NCBI RefSeq assembly: GCF_021531975.1 | Contig: NZ_JAFBIY010000004.1 | Coordinates: 124,001 to 188,000 of the forward strand | From: Faecalicatena contorta | GTDB lineage: Bacteria > Bacillota > Clostridia > Lachnospirales > Lachnospiraceae | Direction: 5' to 3' | DNA length: 64,000 nt | Shown here: one piece after another, positions 33,149-41,019 of the stretch | Position numbering within the stretch: the first letter of the stretch is position 1 | Layout: every line of letters starts with the position of its first letter | The notes under the pieces: model-generated | Database searches by the model: none | Seen by the model: the letters and a program-made list of their open reading frames with translations, nothing else | What the model was told of the DNA's origin: nothing | Position numbers and translations under genes: made by a program

Positions 33149-34426
33149 TTGCTGTTGGCAGTCATTCGTTATATCAGGGGATATCTTTGTATCCGGGTTA
33201 CCGGACATTCGGTAGAACGGTTTTTGAATGCGTGCAGCCATAAAGGTATTTCTTTGTGGGGTCTCAGACCGTCACAGGGGGCTTATGAAATGAATATTAC
33301 CATTCATGGCTTCAGACAGTTGAAACCGATCATCAGGAAGACAGGAGCAAATGTTGTAATTGTAAGGCGTTTCGGTCTTCCTTTTTTTTTACACAAATAC
33401 CGCAGACGGAAGCTTTTTTTTGCCGGTATAGGAATCTGTATTTTACTCACCTTTCTTCTTTCAAGATTGATATGGAATATTGAAATTGATGGAAATCTGA
33501 CCAGAACCGATGAAATGCTCCTTAAATTTCTGGATGAGAGAGGAGTGCAAAATGGAATGTGGATTGCCAATGTAGATTGCGAAAGAATTGTAAAAGATAT
33601 CCGTAAAGAATATGATGACATCATATGGGTGTCAGCCTCCATTGATGGAACGAAACTGCACATTCAGATAAAGGAAAATGAAGATTCCATAGAGATGCCG
33701 GAAGAAAATACGGAAGATGCCGCAAGGGATATTGTTGCCGATACGGACTGCATTATCACAAGTATTGTGATCCGAAAAGGTATGGTACAGGTTACGGAAG
33801 GAGCACAGGTAAAGAAAGGTGCCATTCTTGTGTCCGGGCAGGTTCCTGTTGTAAATGATGCCGGTGAGACTATCGCATACCAGGAGCAACGAGCAGATGC
33901 AGATATAAAAGGACAGGTGACTCTTAAGTATGCGGATACCCAATGCCTTACATATATACAAAAAGAAATCAGCAAGACATATAAAGAAGAATATTATATA
34001 CGGGTTGGCAGATACCGGTTTGCTTTTGGAGGTATAAAAAATAATTATAAGAATTTTGAATTATATTCCAAAGAGATACCGGTCTGTATCTCCTCCAATT
34101 TTTACCTGCCAATTTCAGTAGGAAGAAGGACGGCGACGATGTACACACCGATCACGAAAAAATATGAAAAAAAAGAGCTGCAGGAGATATTAAGCAGCCG
34201 ATTTCAAAGATATTGTGATGATTTGGAGAAAAAAGGGGTAGAAATTATCCAGAATGATGTTAAAATATACACAGGATTAGAAGAAGCACGGTGCCTTGGT
34301 ACACTTACTGTCATCATGCCGGTCGGTACACCGAAGCCTTCACAGAAGATAGATATCCCTGAAAATGCAGGAGAAACAGACAGGTCAGGAGAAGAAACGA
34401 ATGGGAATAATGGAAACAGTCATTGA
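33149..34426 (+). CDS. yqfD: Sporulation protein YqfD
   Basis: The 425-aa protein has a soluble N-terminal part (about 1-85), one membrane helix (about 92-110, FFAGIGICILLTFLLSRLIW) and a long extracytoplasmic region with a lipoyl-like beta module (VQVTEGAQVKKGAILVSGQV). It is a mother-cell membrane protein conserved in spore formers and acts with YqfC. The start is TTG 33149 behind AGGAGG. The end overlaps the start of phoH by 26 bp. The C-terminal tail is polar and low in complexity. Confidence 0.93.
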   Translation: MLLAVIRYIRGYLCIRVTGHSVERFLNACSHKGISLWGLRPSQGAYEMNITIHGFRQLKPIIRKTGANVVIVRRFGLPFFLHKYRRRKLFFAGIGICILLTFLLSRLIWNIEIDGNLTRTDEMLLKFLDERGVQNGMWIANVDCERIVKDIRKEYDDIIWVSASIDGTKLHIQIKENEDSIEMPEENTEDAARDIVADTDCIITSIVIRKGMVQVTEGAQVKKGAILVSGQVPVVNDAGETIAYQEQRADADIKGQVTLKYADTQCLTYIQKEISKTYKEEYYIRVGRYRFAFGGIKNNYKNFELYSKEIPVCISSNFYLPISVGRRTATMYTPITKKYEKKELQEILSSRFQRYCDDLEKKGVEIIQNDVKIYTGLEEARCLGTLTVIMPVGTPKPSQKIDIPENAGETDRSGEETNGNNGNSH

Positions 34427-35393
34427 TATTCCAGCAGAACATGAAGCAAACGTATTTGGACAGTTTGATGTTTATGCGAAGAAGATTGAACGTACTTTAC
34501 ATGTTACGTTAATTGCAAGAGGTGAAAAAATAAAGATCATGGGAGATGCACAGGCAGTTGATAAGGCAAAGCGTGTTTTAAGTCAGCTGACGGAGCTCTC
34601 CAGACGTGGAAATACAATTCAGGAACAGAATGTCGATTATACTTTAGCCCTTGTTATGGAAGACAGCGAGGAAAATGTATTGGAAATTGACAGGGATATT
34701 ATTTGTCATACCCTGCAGGGAAAACCAATCAAACCAAAGACACATGGGCAGAAAGATTATGTTGACGCCATAAGAAAAAAGATGATCGTTTTTGGTCTTG
34801 GACCAGCAGGAACAGGAAAGACATATCTGGCCATGGCCATGGCTATTACCGCATTTAAAAATAATGAGGTCGGAAGAATAATCCTTACAAGACCGGCTAT
34901 AGAAGCGGGAGAGAAACTGGGCTTTCTTCCGGGTGATCTGCAGAGTAAGATCGATCCATATCTTCGCCCTCTTTATGATGCTTTATATCAGATCATGGGA
35001 GCGGAAAGCTTCATGAAAAACTCTGAAAAAGGTCTTATTGAAGTGGCTCCTCTTGCCTATATGAGAGGAAGAACGCTGGACAATGCCTTTATAATACTCG
35101 ACGAGGCGCAGAATACGACGCCGGCACAGATGAAGATGTTTCTTACAAGAATTGGTTTTGGCTCAAAAGTAGTCATTACCGGAGATGAAACACAGAAAGA
35201 CCTCCCGGCCGGTCAGGTTTCCGGACTGGATGTGGCAGTAAAAGTGGTAAAACAGATTGATGACATTGCAATCTGTCATCTTACAAGCAAGGACGTTGTA
35301 CGTCATCCTCTCGTGCAGAGAATTGTAAAAGCATATGAAGAATATGAAGCAAAGTCAAAGAGCCGAAGCAGAGACAATAAGAGGAGAAGATAA
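34401..35393 (+). CDS. phoH: PhoH-family ATPase
   Basis: This P-loop protein carries an N-terminal KH-like domain (about 1-95) and a RecA-like ATPase with GPAGTGKTYLAMAMA and IILDEAQNTTPAQM. PhoH proteins are thought to act in RNA metabolism; the reaction is not settled. ATG 34401 has GGAG 9 nt upstream inside yqfD and gives 330 aa; an in-frame upstream TTG/ATG is less likely. The order yqfC-yqfD-phoH-ybeY matches Bacillus except that pgpH is missing between phoH and ybeY. Confidence 0.92.
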   Translation: MGIMETVIDIPAEHEANVFGQFDVYAKKIERTLHVTLIARGEKIKIMGDAQAVDKAKRVLSQLTELSRRGNTIQEQNVDYTLALVMEDSEENVLEIDRDIICHTLQGKPIKPKTHGQKDYVDAIRKKMIVFGLGPAGTGKTYLAMAMAITAFKNNEVGRIILTRPAIEAGEKLGFLPGDLQSKIDPYLRPLYDALYQIMGAESFMKNSEKGLIEVAPLAYMRGRTLDNAFIILDEAQNTTPAQMKMFLTRIGFGSKVVITGDETQKDLPAGQVSGLDVAVKVVKQIDDIAICHLTSKDVVRHPLVQRIVKAYEEYEAKSKSRSRDNKRRR

Positions 35394-35399
35394 GAAATC

Positions 35400-35894
35400 A
35401 TGACACTTTACTATGAAGAAGAAGGAAGCCTTACACTTCCACTGGATACAAAAGACCTTGCAGAAGAAGTCGTTGAGGCGGCCCTTAATTATATCGGATG
35501 TCCATATGAAGCAGAAGTAAATCTGCTTCTTACAACGAATGAGGAGATACAGGCGCTGAATAAAGAGTTCCGGGACATTGACCGGGCAACCGATGTTCTT
35601 TCCTTTCCAATGATTGAGTTTCAGACCCCGGGGGATTTTGGATTTCTCGAAGAGCATGAAGAGTATTTTCATCCCGAAAGTGGCGAACTTGTTCTTGGTG
35701 ACATTGTGATTTCCAAAGAAAAAGTTATTTCTCAGGCAGAGGAATTCGGACATACCCCTAAGCGAGAATATGCTTTTTTAATTGCTCATTCTGTGTTACA
35801 CTTATCAGGGTATGATCACATGGAAGAGAGTGAGCGTCTCGAGATGGAAGAATTACAGAGAGAGATTCTTATGAGACTGAATATATTACGATAA
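35400..35894 (+). CDS. ybeY: Endoribonuclease YbeY (rRNA maturation factor)
   Basis: This zinc-dependent RNase matures the 3' end of 16S rRNA and takes part in ribosome quality control. The metal site HSVLHLSGYDH is complete at about 130-140. The length of 164 aa is usual. It follows phoH by 6 bp. In many Firmicutes dgkA, cdd and era follow; here a flippase gene takes that place. Confidence 0.95.
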   Translation: MTLYYEEEGSLTLPLDTKDLAEEVVEAALNYIGCPYEAEVNLLLTTNEEIQALNKEFRDIDRATDVLSFPMIEFQTPGDFGFLEEHEEYFHPESGELVLGDIVISKEKVISQAEEFGHTPKREYAFLIAHSVLHLSGYDHMEESERLEMEELQREILMRLNILR

Positions 35895-35907
35895 GATGGA
35901 GTAAACT

Positions 35908-37566
35908 ATGGCAGAAAATGTAAAGCGAAAAGAAAAAAACTTTCTTGTGCAGGGCTCTATTCTTGCAGTTGCCGGTGTAATCACTAAGATTATCGGGGCC
36001 GTTTACAGAGTTCCCCTTGTCAATATACTGGGCGATAAAGGTATGGGTTATTATGGAGTGGCATTCCAGATCTATGCGATCGCACTTACTCTGACATCCT
36101 ACAGCTTACCGCTTGCAGTATCCAAGCTTGTATCAGCACGTACAGCGACCGGGGAATATAAAAATTCATACAGAGTATTTCGCGGTGCAATGACATTTGC
36201 TCTTGTGGCAGGTGGTATTGTCGGTGCATTCATATTCTTCGGAGCAGACTTTATTGCCGAGAATCTGATGGCAATGAAACAGAGCTCCTATGCACTGCGC
36301 GTGCTCGCACCATGTATATTAATAGTTGCGTTTCTTGGTGTTTTCCGTGGATTCTTCCAGGGAAATGGATCCATGGTGCCTACTGCCATTTCACAGGTCA
36401 TTGAGCAGATCGTAAATGCCGGTGTCAGTATTGCCGGTGCTTATTTGCTGTTCAAGGTCGGAACAGGTGTGGATGTAAAAAAAGGAACCAAATCCTACGG
36501 AGCAGCTTATGCGGCTGCCGGCGGAACCCTGGGTACCGTTATTGGTGCGTTGAGTGCGTTGTTATTCCTGATTGTTATTTTCCTTGCATATAAAAAAGTG
36601 CTGAAAAAACAGCTTCGCAGAGACAGAGGACACCGCAGAGAAAGTTATCAGCAGATTTTCAGAGTACTGCTCATAACCATTGCTCCTGTTGTATTAAGTT
36701 CAACCGTATATAATCTTTGCGGCGTTGTTGATAATGCGATGTTTGGAAAAATCATGGCTGTGCAGGGACATAAGGAAAGCGAATATGCCGCTCTTCTTGG
36801 TATGTTGAGTGGAAAGTATGATACACTGATCAATGTTCCACTTGCCATTTCCAGCTCGCTTGGAGCGTCGCTGATCCCAAGCCTTGTTGCAACAGCGAAA
36901 ACAGGAAACAGAAGACAGATTCATAATAAGATACATATTTTTTCCAGATTTAATATGATCATTGCGATTCCATGTGCAACAGCTTTTATTGTTCTTGCAA
37001 AGCCACTCCTGGATCTGTTGTTCTTTACAGAGAATAACCAGATCGCGGGAAGAATGTTGCAGCTTGGAGCTCTTTCAGTCGTATTCTATTGTCTGTCCAC
37101 AGTGACTAATGCCGTACTTCAGGGACTTGACAATATGATGGTGCCGGTGAAAAGTGCTGCCATATCTCTTGTAATACATATTATATCCTTATTCTTTATG
37201 CTTGTTGTATTCCGTTGGGGTATTTATGCAGTCGTTCTGAGCAAAATTGTATTTTCCGCATCTACCTGTATCCTTAATGGCCATGCACTGCGGGAAAGAA
37301 TCGGTTATGTACAGGAACAGAAGAAGACCTTTATCATACCGGCAATAGCATCTGTCATTATGGGTATTGTTGCGCTGGTCGTCCATCTATTATCTGAACT
37401 TTTTATCGGTACACAGATTGCAACGCTTATCACAATTCCGATTGCGATTGTTGTTTATGGAGTATCTCTGATTCTTCTTGGCGGTGTAAGTGAAGCTGAA
37501 CTATATGAAATGCCAAAGGGTGCACTGCTTGTAAAAGTATGCCGAAAGCTTCGCCTTTTCAAATAA
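35908..37566 (+). CDS. SpoVB/MurJ-like polysaccharide flippase (MATE/MOP superfamily)
   Basis: This integral membrane protein has about 14 predicted helices over 552 aa and the family start FLVQGSILAVAGVITKIIGAVYRVPL (typical blocks ITKIIGAVYRVPL and YSLPLAVSKLVS). Members flip lipid-linked cell-wall or cortex precursors such as lipid II; SpoVB serves the spore cortex in Bacillus. It could equally be the vegetative YtgP/Amj-type flippase. It starts 13 bp after ybeY, next to several sporulation genes. Confidence 0.85.
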   Translation: MAENVKRKEKNFLVQGSILAVAGVITKIIGAVYRVPLVNILGDKGMGYYGVAFQIYAIALTLTSYSLPLAVSKLVSARTATGEYKNSYRVFRGAMTFALVAGGIVGAFIFFGADFIAENLMAMKQSSYALRVLAPCILIVAFLGVFRGFFQGNGSMVPTAISQVIEQIVNAGVSIAGAYLLFKVGTGVDVKKGTKSYGAAYAAAGGTLGTVIGALSALLFLIVIFLAYKKVLKKQLRRDRGHRRESYQQIFRVLLITIAPVVLSSTVYNLCGVVDNAMFGKIMAVQGHKESEYAALLGMLSGKYDTLINVPLAISSSLGASLIPSLVATAKTGNRRQIHNKIHIFSRFNMIIAIPCATAFIVLAKPLLDLLFFTENNQIAGRMLQLGALSVVFYCLSTVTNAVLQGLDNMMVPVKSAAISLVIHIISLFFMLVVFRWGIYAVVLSKIVFSASTCILNGHALRERIGYVQEQKKTFIIPAIASVIMGIVALVVHLLSELFIGTQIATLITIPIAIVVYGVSLILLGGVSEAELYEMPKGALLVKVCRKLRLFK

Positions 37567-37627
37567 TTTCAGGCATGTATAAATTACAAAAAATTGCCAA
37601 TACTGTACTAAAAAAGGAGTTGTCCTT

Positions 37628-38008
37628 ATGAAAAATAAGTATGGTATTGGTTTTTTTGCAATTACAATTGTTGCAGTACTTCTTGTTACCTGTGCATATC
37701 AGATCAGTTTCCAGAAAGCGAAAGAACGGGCAAGAGAAGCACGTACACAGAAAGAAAATGAAATCCAGGTTTCGGAAAAAGAAGAGACTGTTGTTGCTGA
37801 CGCAGAAGCACTGAAGGAAGATTGTTATTATCTCATGGAAGTAAACGGATATATCGTTGTCTATTTAAGCGACAAGAAAACACCTTATGAGTATACAGAT
37901 ATTCTGTACGAAAATCTTCCCCTTTCGTTAAGACAGGAAATTCGAAACGGTAAATATATAGAAGATACGGAAGATCTTTATGGTTTTCTGGAGAATTACT
38001 CCAGTTAA
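37628..38008 (+). CDS. Single-helix exported protein with a BofC C-terminal-like domain
   Basis: An N-terminal hydrophobic helix (about 6-25) anchors or exports the 126-aa protein. After a charged linker the C-terminal half (CYYLMEVNGYIVVYLSDK..YEYTDILYENLPLSLRQEIRNGKYI..LYGFLENY) fits the pattern of the BofC C-terminal domain, known from the forespore protein that controls sigma-K processing. The N-terminal BofC domain is absent. The assignment is by pattern only. It has AAGGAG at good spacing and no obvious operon partner. Confidence 0.5.
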   Translation: MKNKYGIGFFAITIVAVLLVTCAYQISFQKAKERAREARTQKENEIQVSEKEETVVADAEALKEDCYYLMEVNGYIVVYLSDKKTPYEYTDILYENLPLSLRQEIRNGKYIEDTEDLYGFLENYSS

Positions 38009-38085
38009 AATCCGAATAAAAAGTAGACGAATGCCAGTGAATAGTGTAAGATAAATAAGTGATTTTCAGAAAGGACAAAAGAAAA

Positions 38086-38307
38086 ATGGATGAAAAAAAG
38101 ATAGCACGTATTAATGAATTATATCATAAATCCAAAGCGGAAGGCCTTTCCGAGGAGGAATTAAAAGAACAGCAGATTTTGAGAAGAGAATATATTGATT
38201 CCTTCAAAAGAAATTTAAGAAGTCAGTTAAATAATATTTCCATTCAGGAGGAAGATGGAAGTATTACAGATTTGGGTGAAAAATTTGGGAACAAAAAAGG
38301 ACATTAG
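38086..38307 (+). CDS. DUF896 (YnzC-family) small cytoplasmic protein
   Basis: The 73-aa protein has the DUF896 pattern: KIARINELYHKSKAEGLSEEELKEQ followed by LRREYIDSFKRNLRSQLNNI, a two-helix hairpin. Its role is unknown; in Bacillus the related YneA-linked gene is SOS associated. ATG 38086 follows AAAGGAC; an in-frame start at 38059 is less likely. Its last 53 bp overlap the next gene in another frame, so the two are coupled. Confidence 0.85.
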   Translation: MDEKKIARINELYHKSKAEGLSEEELKEQQILRREYIDSFKRNLRSQLNNISIQEEDGSITDLGEKFGNKKGH

Positions 38308-38836
38308 AAGAAATATATTAAAAGCACGTACTGCATATCCCGAAGAATGTAAGAATTCTGCTGCAAAAGTTATAACTGAGAAGCTTTCAAAACATCCCTG
38401 GTTTCGTAATGCAGAAGTTCTTTACTGTTATGTGGATTTTCGAGGGGAGGTCAGCACGCGCATGCTGATCGAAGAAGCATGGCGCCTCGGGAAAAAAGTA
38501 TGTGTACCGAAAGTATTTGGAGATGATATGAAATTCTTTCAAATACAGTCATTCGAAGAACTTGCACCAGGCACCTTCGGCGTGCCTGAGCCTGTAGATA
38601 TGGATATCCCTGTGGAAGAGGATGGTCTCATGATTATGCCGGGAGCTGCTTTTGATCTGGAAAGGAACCGGATTGGTTACGGAAGAGGATATTATGACCG
38701 TTACCTCTCCAAACACTCCTGTCTGCATACGATTGCCATCGCATATGATCTGCAGATTGTGCCTCATATCGAAGCACAGGAACTGGATATCCGTCCGGAA
38801 CTTATTATTACAGAGACAAGACAGCTGTCCTGCTGA
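38255..38836 (+). CDS. 5-formyltetrahydrofolate cyclo-ligase
   Basis: The enzyme converts 5-formyl-THF to 5,10-methenyl-THF with ATP. The sequence KKDIRRNILKART near the N-terminus and the C-terminal PGAAFDLERNRIGYGRGYYDRYL with the folate/ATP-binding loop are diagnostic. The 193-aa form from ATG 38255 has AGGAGG only 3 nt upstream; GTG 38276 or TTG 38285 may be the true start. It overlaps the DUF896 gene by 53 bp. Confidence 0.92.
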   Translation: MEVLQIWVKNLGTKKDIRRNILKARTAYPEECKNSAAKVITEKLSKHPWFRNAEVLYCYVDFRGEVSTRMLIEEAWRLGKKVCVPKVFGDDMKFFQIQSFEELAPGTFGVPEPVDMDIPVEEDGLMIMPGAAFDLERNRIGYGRGYYDRYLSKHSCLHTIAIAYDLQIVPHIEAQELDIRPELIITETRQLSC

Positions 38837-38853
38837 AAGGAGAATACACACTT

Positions 38854-39030
38854 ATGGAATTACCAAAAGACCCCATGCTCCTTCTGAGTGTGGTAAATAC
38901 AAAGATCAGGGATCATTACCAGACACTGGATGCCCTGTGTGAAGACATGGATGTGAATAAGGAAGAACTTATAAATACATTGAGAGGAATTGATTATGAA
39001 TATGATGAATCCAGACATCAGTTTGTCTGA
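38854..39030 (+). CDS. DUF4250-family small protein
   Basis: A 58-aa frame begins at ATG 38854, preceded by AAAGGAG. It reads MELPKDPMLLLSVVNTKIRD, then YQTLDALCEDMDVNKEEL and IDYEYDE..QFV. This matches the DUF4250 pattern (LPKDPMMLLSVVN-LRD at the start, SIDYEYD near the end), a compact helical protein of unknown function found in Clostridia. It lies 17 bp after the cyclo-ligase and overlaps miaB by 35 bp, so it is probably translated with both. Confidence 0.85.
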   Translation: MELPKDPMLLLSVVNTKIRDHYQTLDALCEDMDVNKEELINTLRGIDYEYDESRHQFV

Positions 39031-40435
39031 TGAAGCACCGGTAAGCGAACCGGAGAGACAGTATTACTACATAGAAAAAGCGAAACAATATGTAAAAGAA
39101 GAAGGAGAGGCTCTTGGCCGGACACTTACTTTCTGCGTAACTACCTTTGGGTGTCAGATGAACGCCAGAGATTCGGAAAAACTGCGGGGTATTCTTCTGA
39201 AGATCGGATATGTGGAAGCTGCAGAAGACGAGGCAGATTTTGTCATCTATAACACCTGTACTGTCCGCGAAAACGCAAATACGAGAGTCTATGGACGACT
39301 GGGACAGTTAAAACCCCGGAAAAAGCAGAATCCACATATGATGATCGGTCTCTGTGGATGTATGATGCAGGAGCCGGAGGTTGTCGAAAAGCTAAAAAAG
39401 AGTTATCGATTCGTAGATATCATTTTTGGAACACATAACATCTATAAGTTTGCAGAGCTTATTGTGACGCGATATGAATCGAAACGAATGGTCATTGATA
39501 TCTGGAAAGATACAGATAAGATTGTGGAAGACTTACCGAATGAAAGAAAGTATGCCTTCAAATCTGGTGTCAATATCATGTTTGGCTGCAACAATTTCTG
39601 CAGCTATTGTATCGTGCCTTATGTCAGAGGGCGTGAAAGAAGCCGCGAGCCACAGGCAATCATACGTGAAATCGAACGTCTGGCAGCAGATGGTGTTTCA
39701 GAGGTAATGCTTCTTGGACAAAATGTGAATTCTTATGGAAAAACACTGGAACATCCGATTACATTTGCAGAGCTTCTCGAAGAGATTGAAAAAATTGACG
39801 GCATTCACCGTATTCGATTTATGACATCGCATCCGAAGGATCTTTCCGATGATCTGATCGCAGTCATGGGAAAATCGAAAAAGATCTGCCGTCATCTTCA
39901 TCTTCCGGTGCAGTCCGGAAGTACACGGATCCTGGAAAAGATGAACCGCAGATATACAAAAGAGCAGTATCTGGAGCTTGTAAGAAAAATCCGTGCTGCA
40001 GTTCCGGACATCTCACTTACGACAGATATTATTGTCGGCTTTCCTGGCGAGACAGAAGAGGACTTTCAGGAGACGTTGGATGTTGTCAGACAGGTACGCT
40101 ATGACAGTGCTTTTACATTTATTTATTCCAGGCGCACCGGCACACCTGCTGCCGTAATGGAAGACCAGATTCCGGAGGATGTCATTAAAGACCGATTTGA
40201 CAGACTGTTAAATGAGGTACAGACCATCGCCTCTTCCGTATGTGCCGTACACGAAGGCAGTGTGCAGGAAGTGTTAGTTGAATCTGTCAGTGAACATGAT
40301 CATACAATGGTGACCGGACGTCTCAGTAATAATCTTCTGGTACATTTCCCAGGAGAGAAATCACTTATCGGAAGTTATGTAGATGTGCATTTGACAGAAT
40401 GCAAAGGATTCTATTATATCGGCAAAAAAATCTGA
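38996..40435 (+). CDS. miaB: tRNA-2-methylthio-N6-dimethylallyladenosine synthase MiaB
   Basis: This radical SAM methylthiotransferase modifies i6A37 of tRNAs reading U-starting codons. The N-terminal UPF0004 domain has cysteines in TFGCQMN, NTCTVRENA and GLCGCMMQ; the radical SAM site is CNNFCSYC; a TRAM domain ends the protein. ATG 38996 follows AGAGG by 8 nt (479 aa). An N-terminal extension of about 40 residues precedes UPF0004. Its partner miaA, which makes i6A37, lies 5 kb downstream after mutSL. Confidence 0.96.
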   Translation: MNMMNPDISLSDEAPVSEPERQYYYIEKAKQYVKEEGEALGRTLTFCVTTFGCQMNARDSEKLRGILLKIGYVEAAEDEADFVIYNTCTVRENANTRVYGRLGQLKPRKKQNPHMMIGLCGCMMQEPEVVEKLKKSYRFVDIIFGTHNIYKFAELIVTRYESKRMVIDIWKDTDKIVEDLPNERKYAFKSGVNIMFGCNNFCSYCIVPYVRGRERSREPQAIIREIERLAADGVSEVMLLGQNVNSYGKTLEHPITFAELLEEIEKIDGIHRIRFMTSHPKDLSDDLIAVMGKSKKICRHLHLPVQSGSTRILEKMNRRYTKEQYLELVRKIRAAVPDISLTTDIIVGFPGETEEDFQETLDVVRQVRYDSAFTFIYSRRTGTPAAVMEDQIPEDVIKDRFDRLLNEVQTIASSVCAVHEGSVQEVLVESVSEHDHTMVTGRLSNNLLVHFPGEKSLIGSYVDVHLTECKGFYYIGKKI

Positions 40436-40475
40436 TATAATAAATGAAATATATACCAACTATATTCAAAAGAAG

Positions 40476-40520
40476 AAACGCTCAAACTATGTAGTAAGAA
40501 CTGATAGTGAGGGCGTTTTT
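40476..40520 (+). terminator. Hairpin after miaB carrying the RBS of the next gene
   Basis: AAACGCTC (40476-40483) pairs with GGGCGTTT (40511-40518), and ACTAT (40486-40490) with ATAGT (40504-40508), with two mismatches between. Five T residues follow at 40516-40520. The 3' arm includes GAGGG (40509-40513), the RBS for ATG 40523, the same layout as before tepA. Confidence 0.6.
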
Positions 40521-40522
40521 GC

Positions 40523-40939
40523 ATGAAAAAATTAAGTGAGATCCTGTTTTTGTGGGCAGTCGGAGGCTGTCTGTATTATGGGTTTGAAATGATATTCCGC
40601 GGATTTTCCCACTGGACAATGTTCGTTCTTGGTGGAATCTGCCTTGTGTTCATCGCAATACAGGGGCAGATGGTAAGATGGGAAGAACCGCTCTGGCGGC
40701 AAATGCTGAGATGTATTATTTTTGTAACAAGTATGGAATTCATTACCGGAATTATTGTAAATAAGTGGCTGAATATGGGGGTCTGGGATTACAGCAACCT
40801 TCCTTTTTCCCTGTTTGGACAGATATGTCTTCCATTTATGATTATTTTTTCCGGTCTTTGTGTTGTGGGAATCTTTCTTAGCGGCTATCTTTTGTACTGG
40901 ATCTATAAAGAGCCAAGGCCTCACTATCATATTCTGTAA
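40523..40939 (+). CDS. Small four-helix membrane protein (ABC_trans_CmpB-like)
   Basis: The 138-aa protein has four hydrophobic segments (about 6-24, 30-46, 62-82 and 105-128). The phrase MEFITGIIVNKWLNMGVWDYSNLPFSLFGQICL (key parts EFITG, VWDYS and LFGQICL) resembles the family called putative ABC transporter permease type CmpB, for which no clear function is known. No ATPase partner is next to it. Its RBS is inside the preceding terminator-like hairpin. Confidence 0.55.
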   Translation: MKKLSEILFLWAVGGCLYYGFEMIFRGFSHWTMFVLGGICLVFIAIQGQMVRWEEPLWRQMLRCIIFVTSMEFITGIIVNKWLNMGVWDYSNLPFSLFGQICLPFMIIFSGLCVVGIFLSGYLLYWIYKEPRPHYHIL

Positions 40940-40955
40940 ATGAAAATTTCTGTCT

Positions 40956-40983
40956 TTTACATTGTGCAGAAAAATGTTATAAT
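40956..40983 (+). promoter_or_regulatory. Promoter of mutS-mutL
   Basis: TTTACA (40956-40961) and a perfect TATAAT (40978-40983) are 16 bp apart, 36 bp before the mutS GTG. Confidence 0.65.
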
Positions 40984-41019
40984 ATAACGTAAAACTTTAA
41001 GCGAAAGAGGAGAAAAAAA

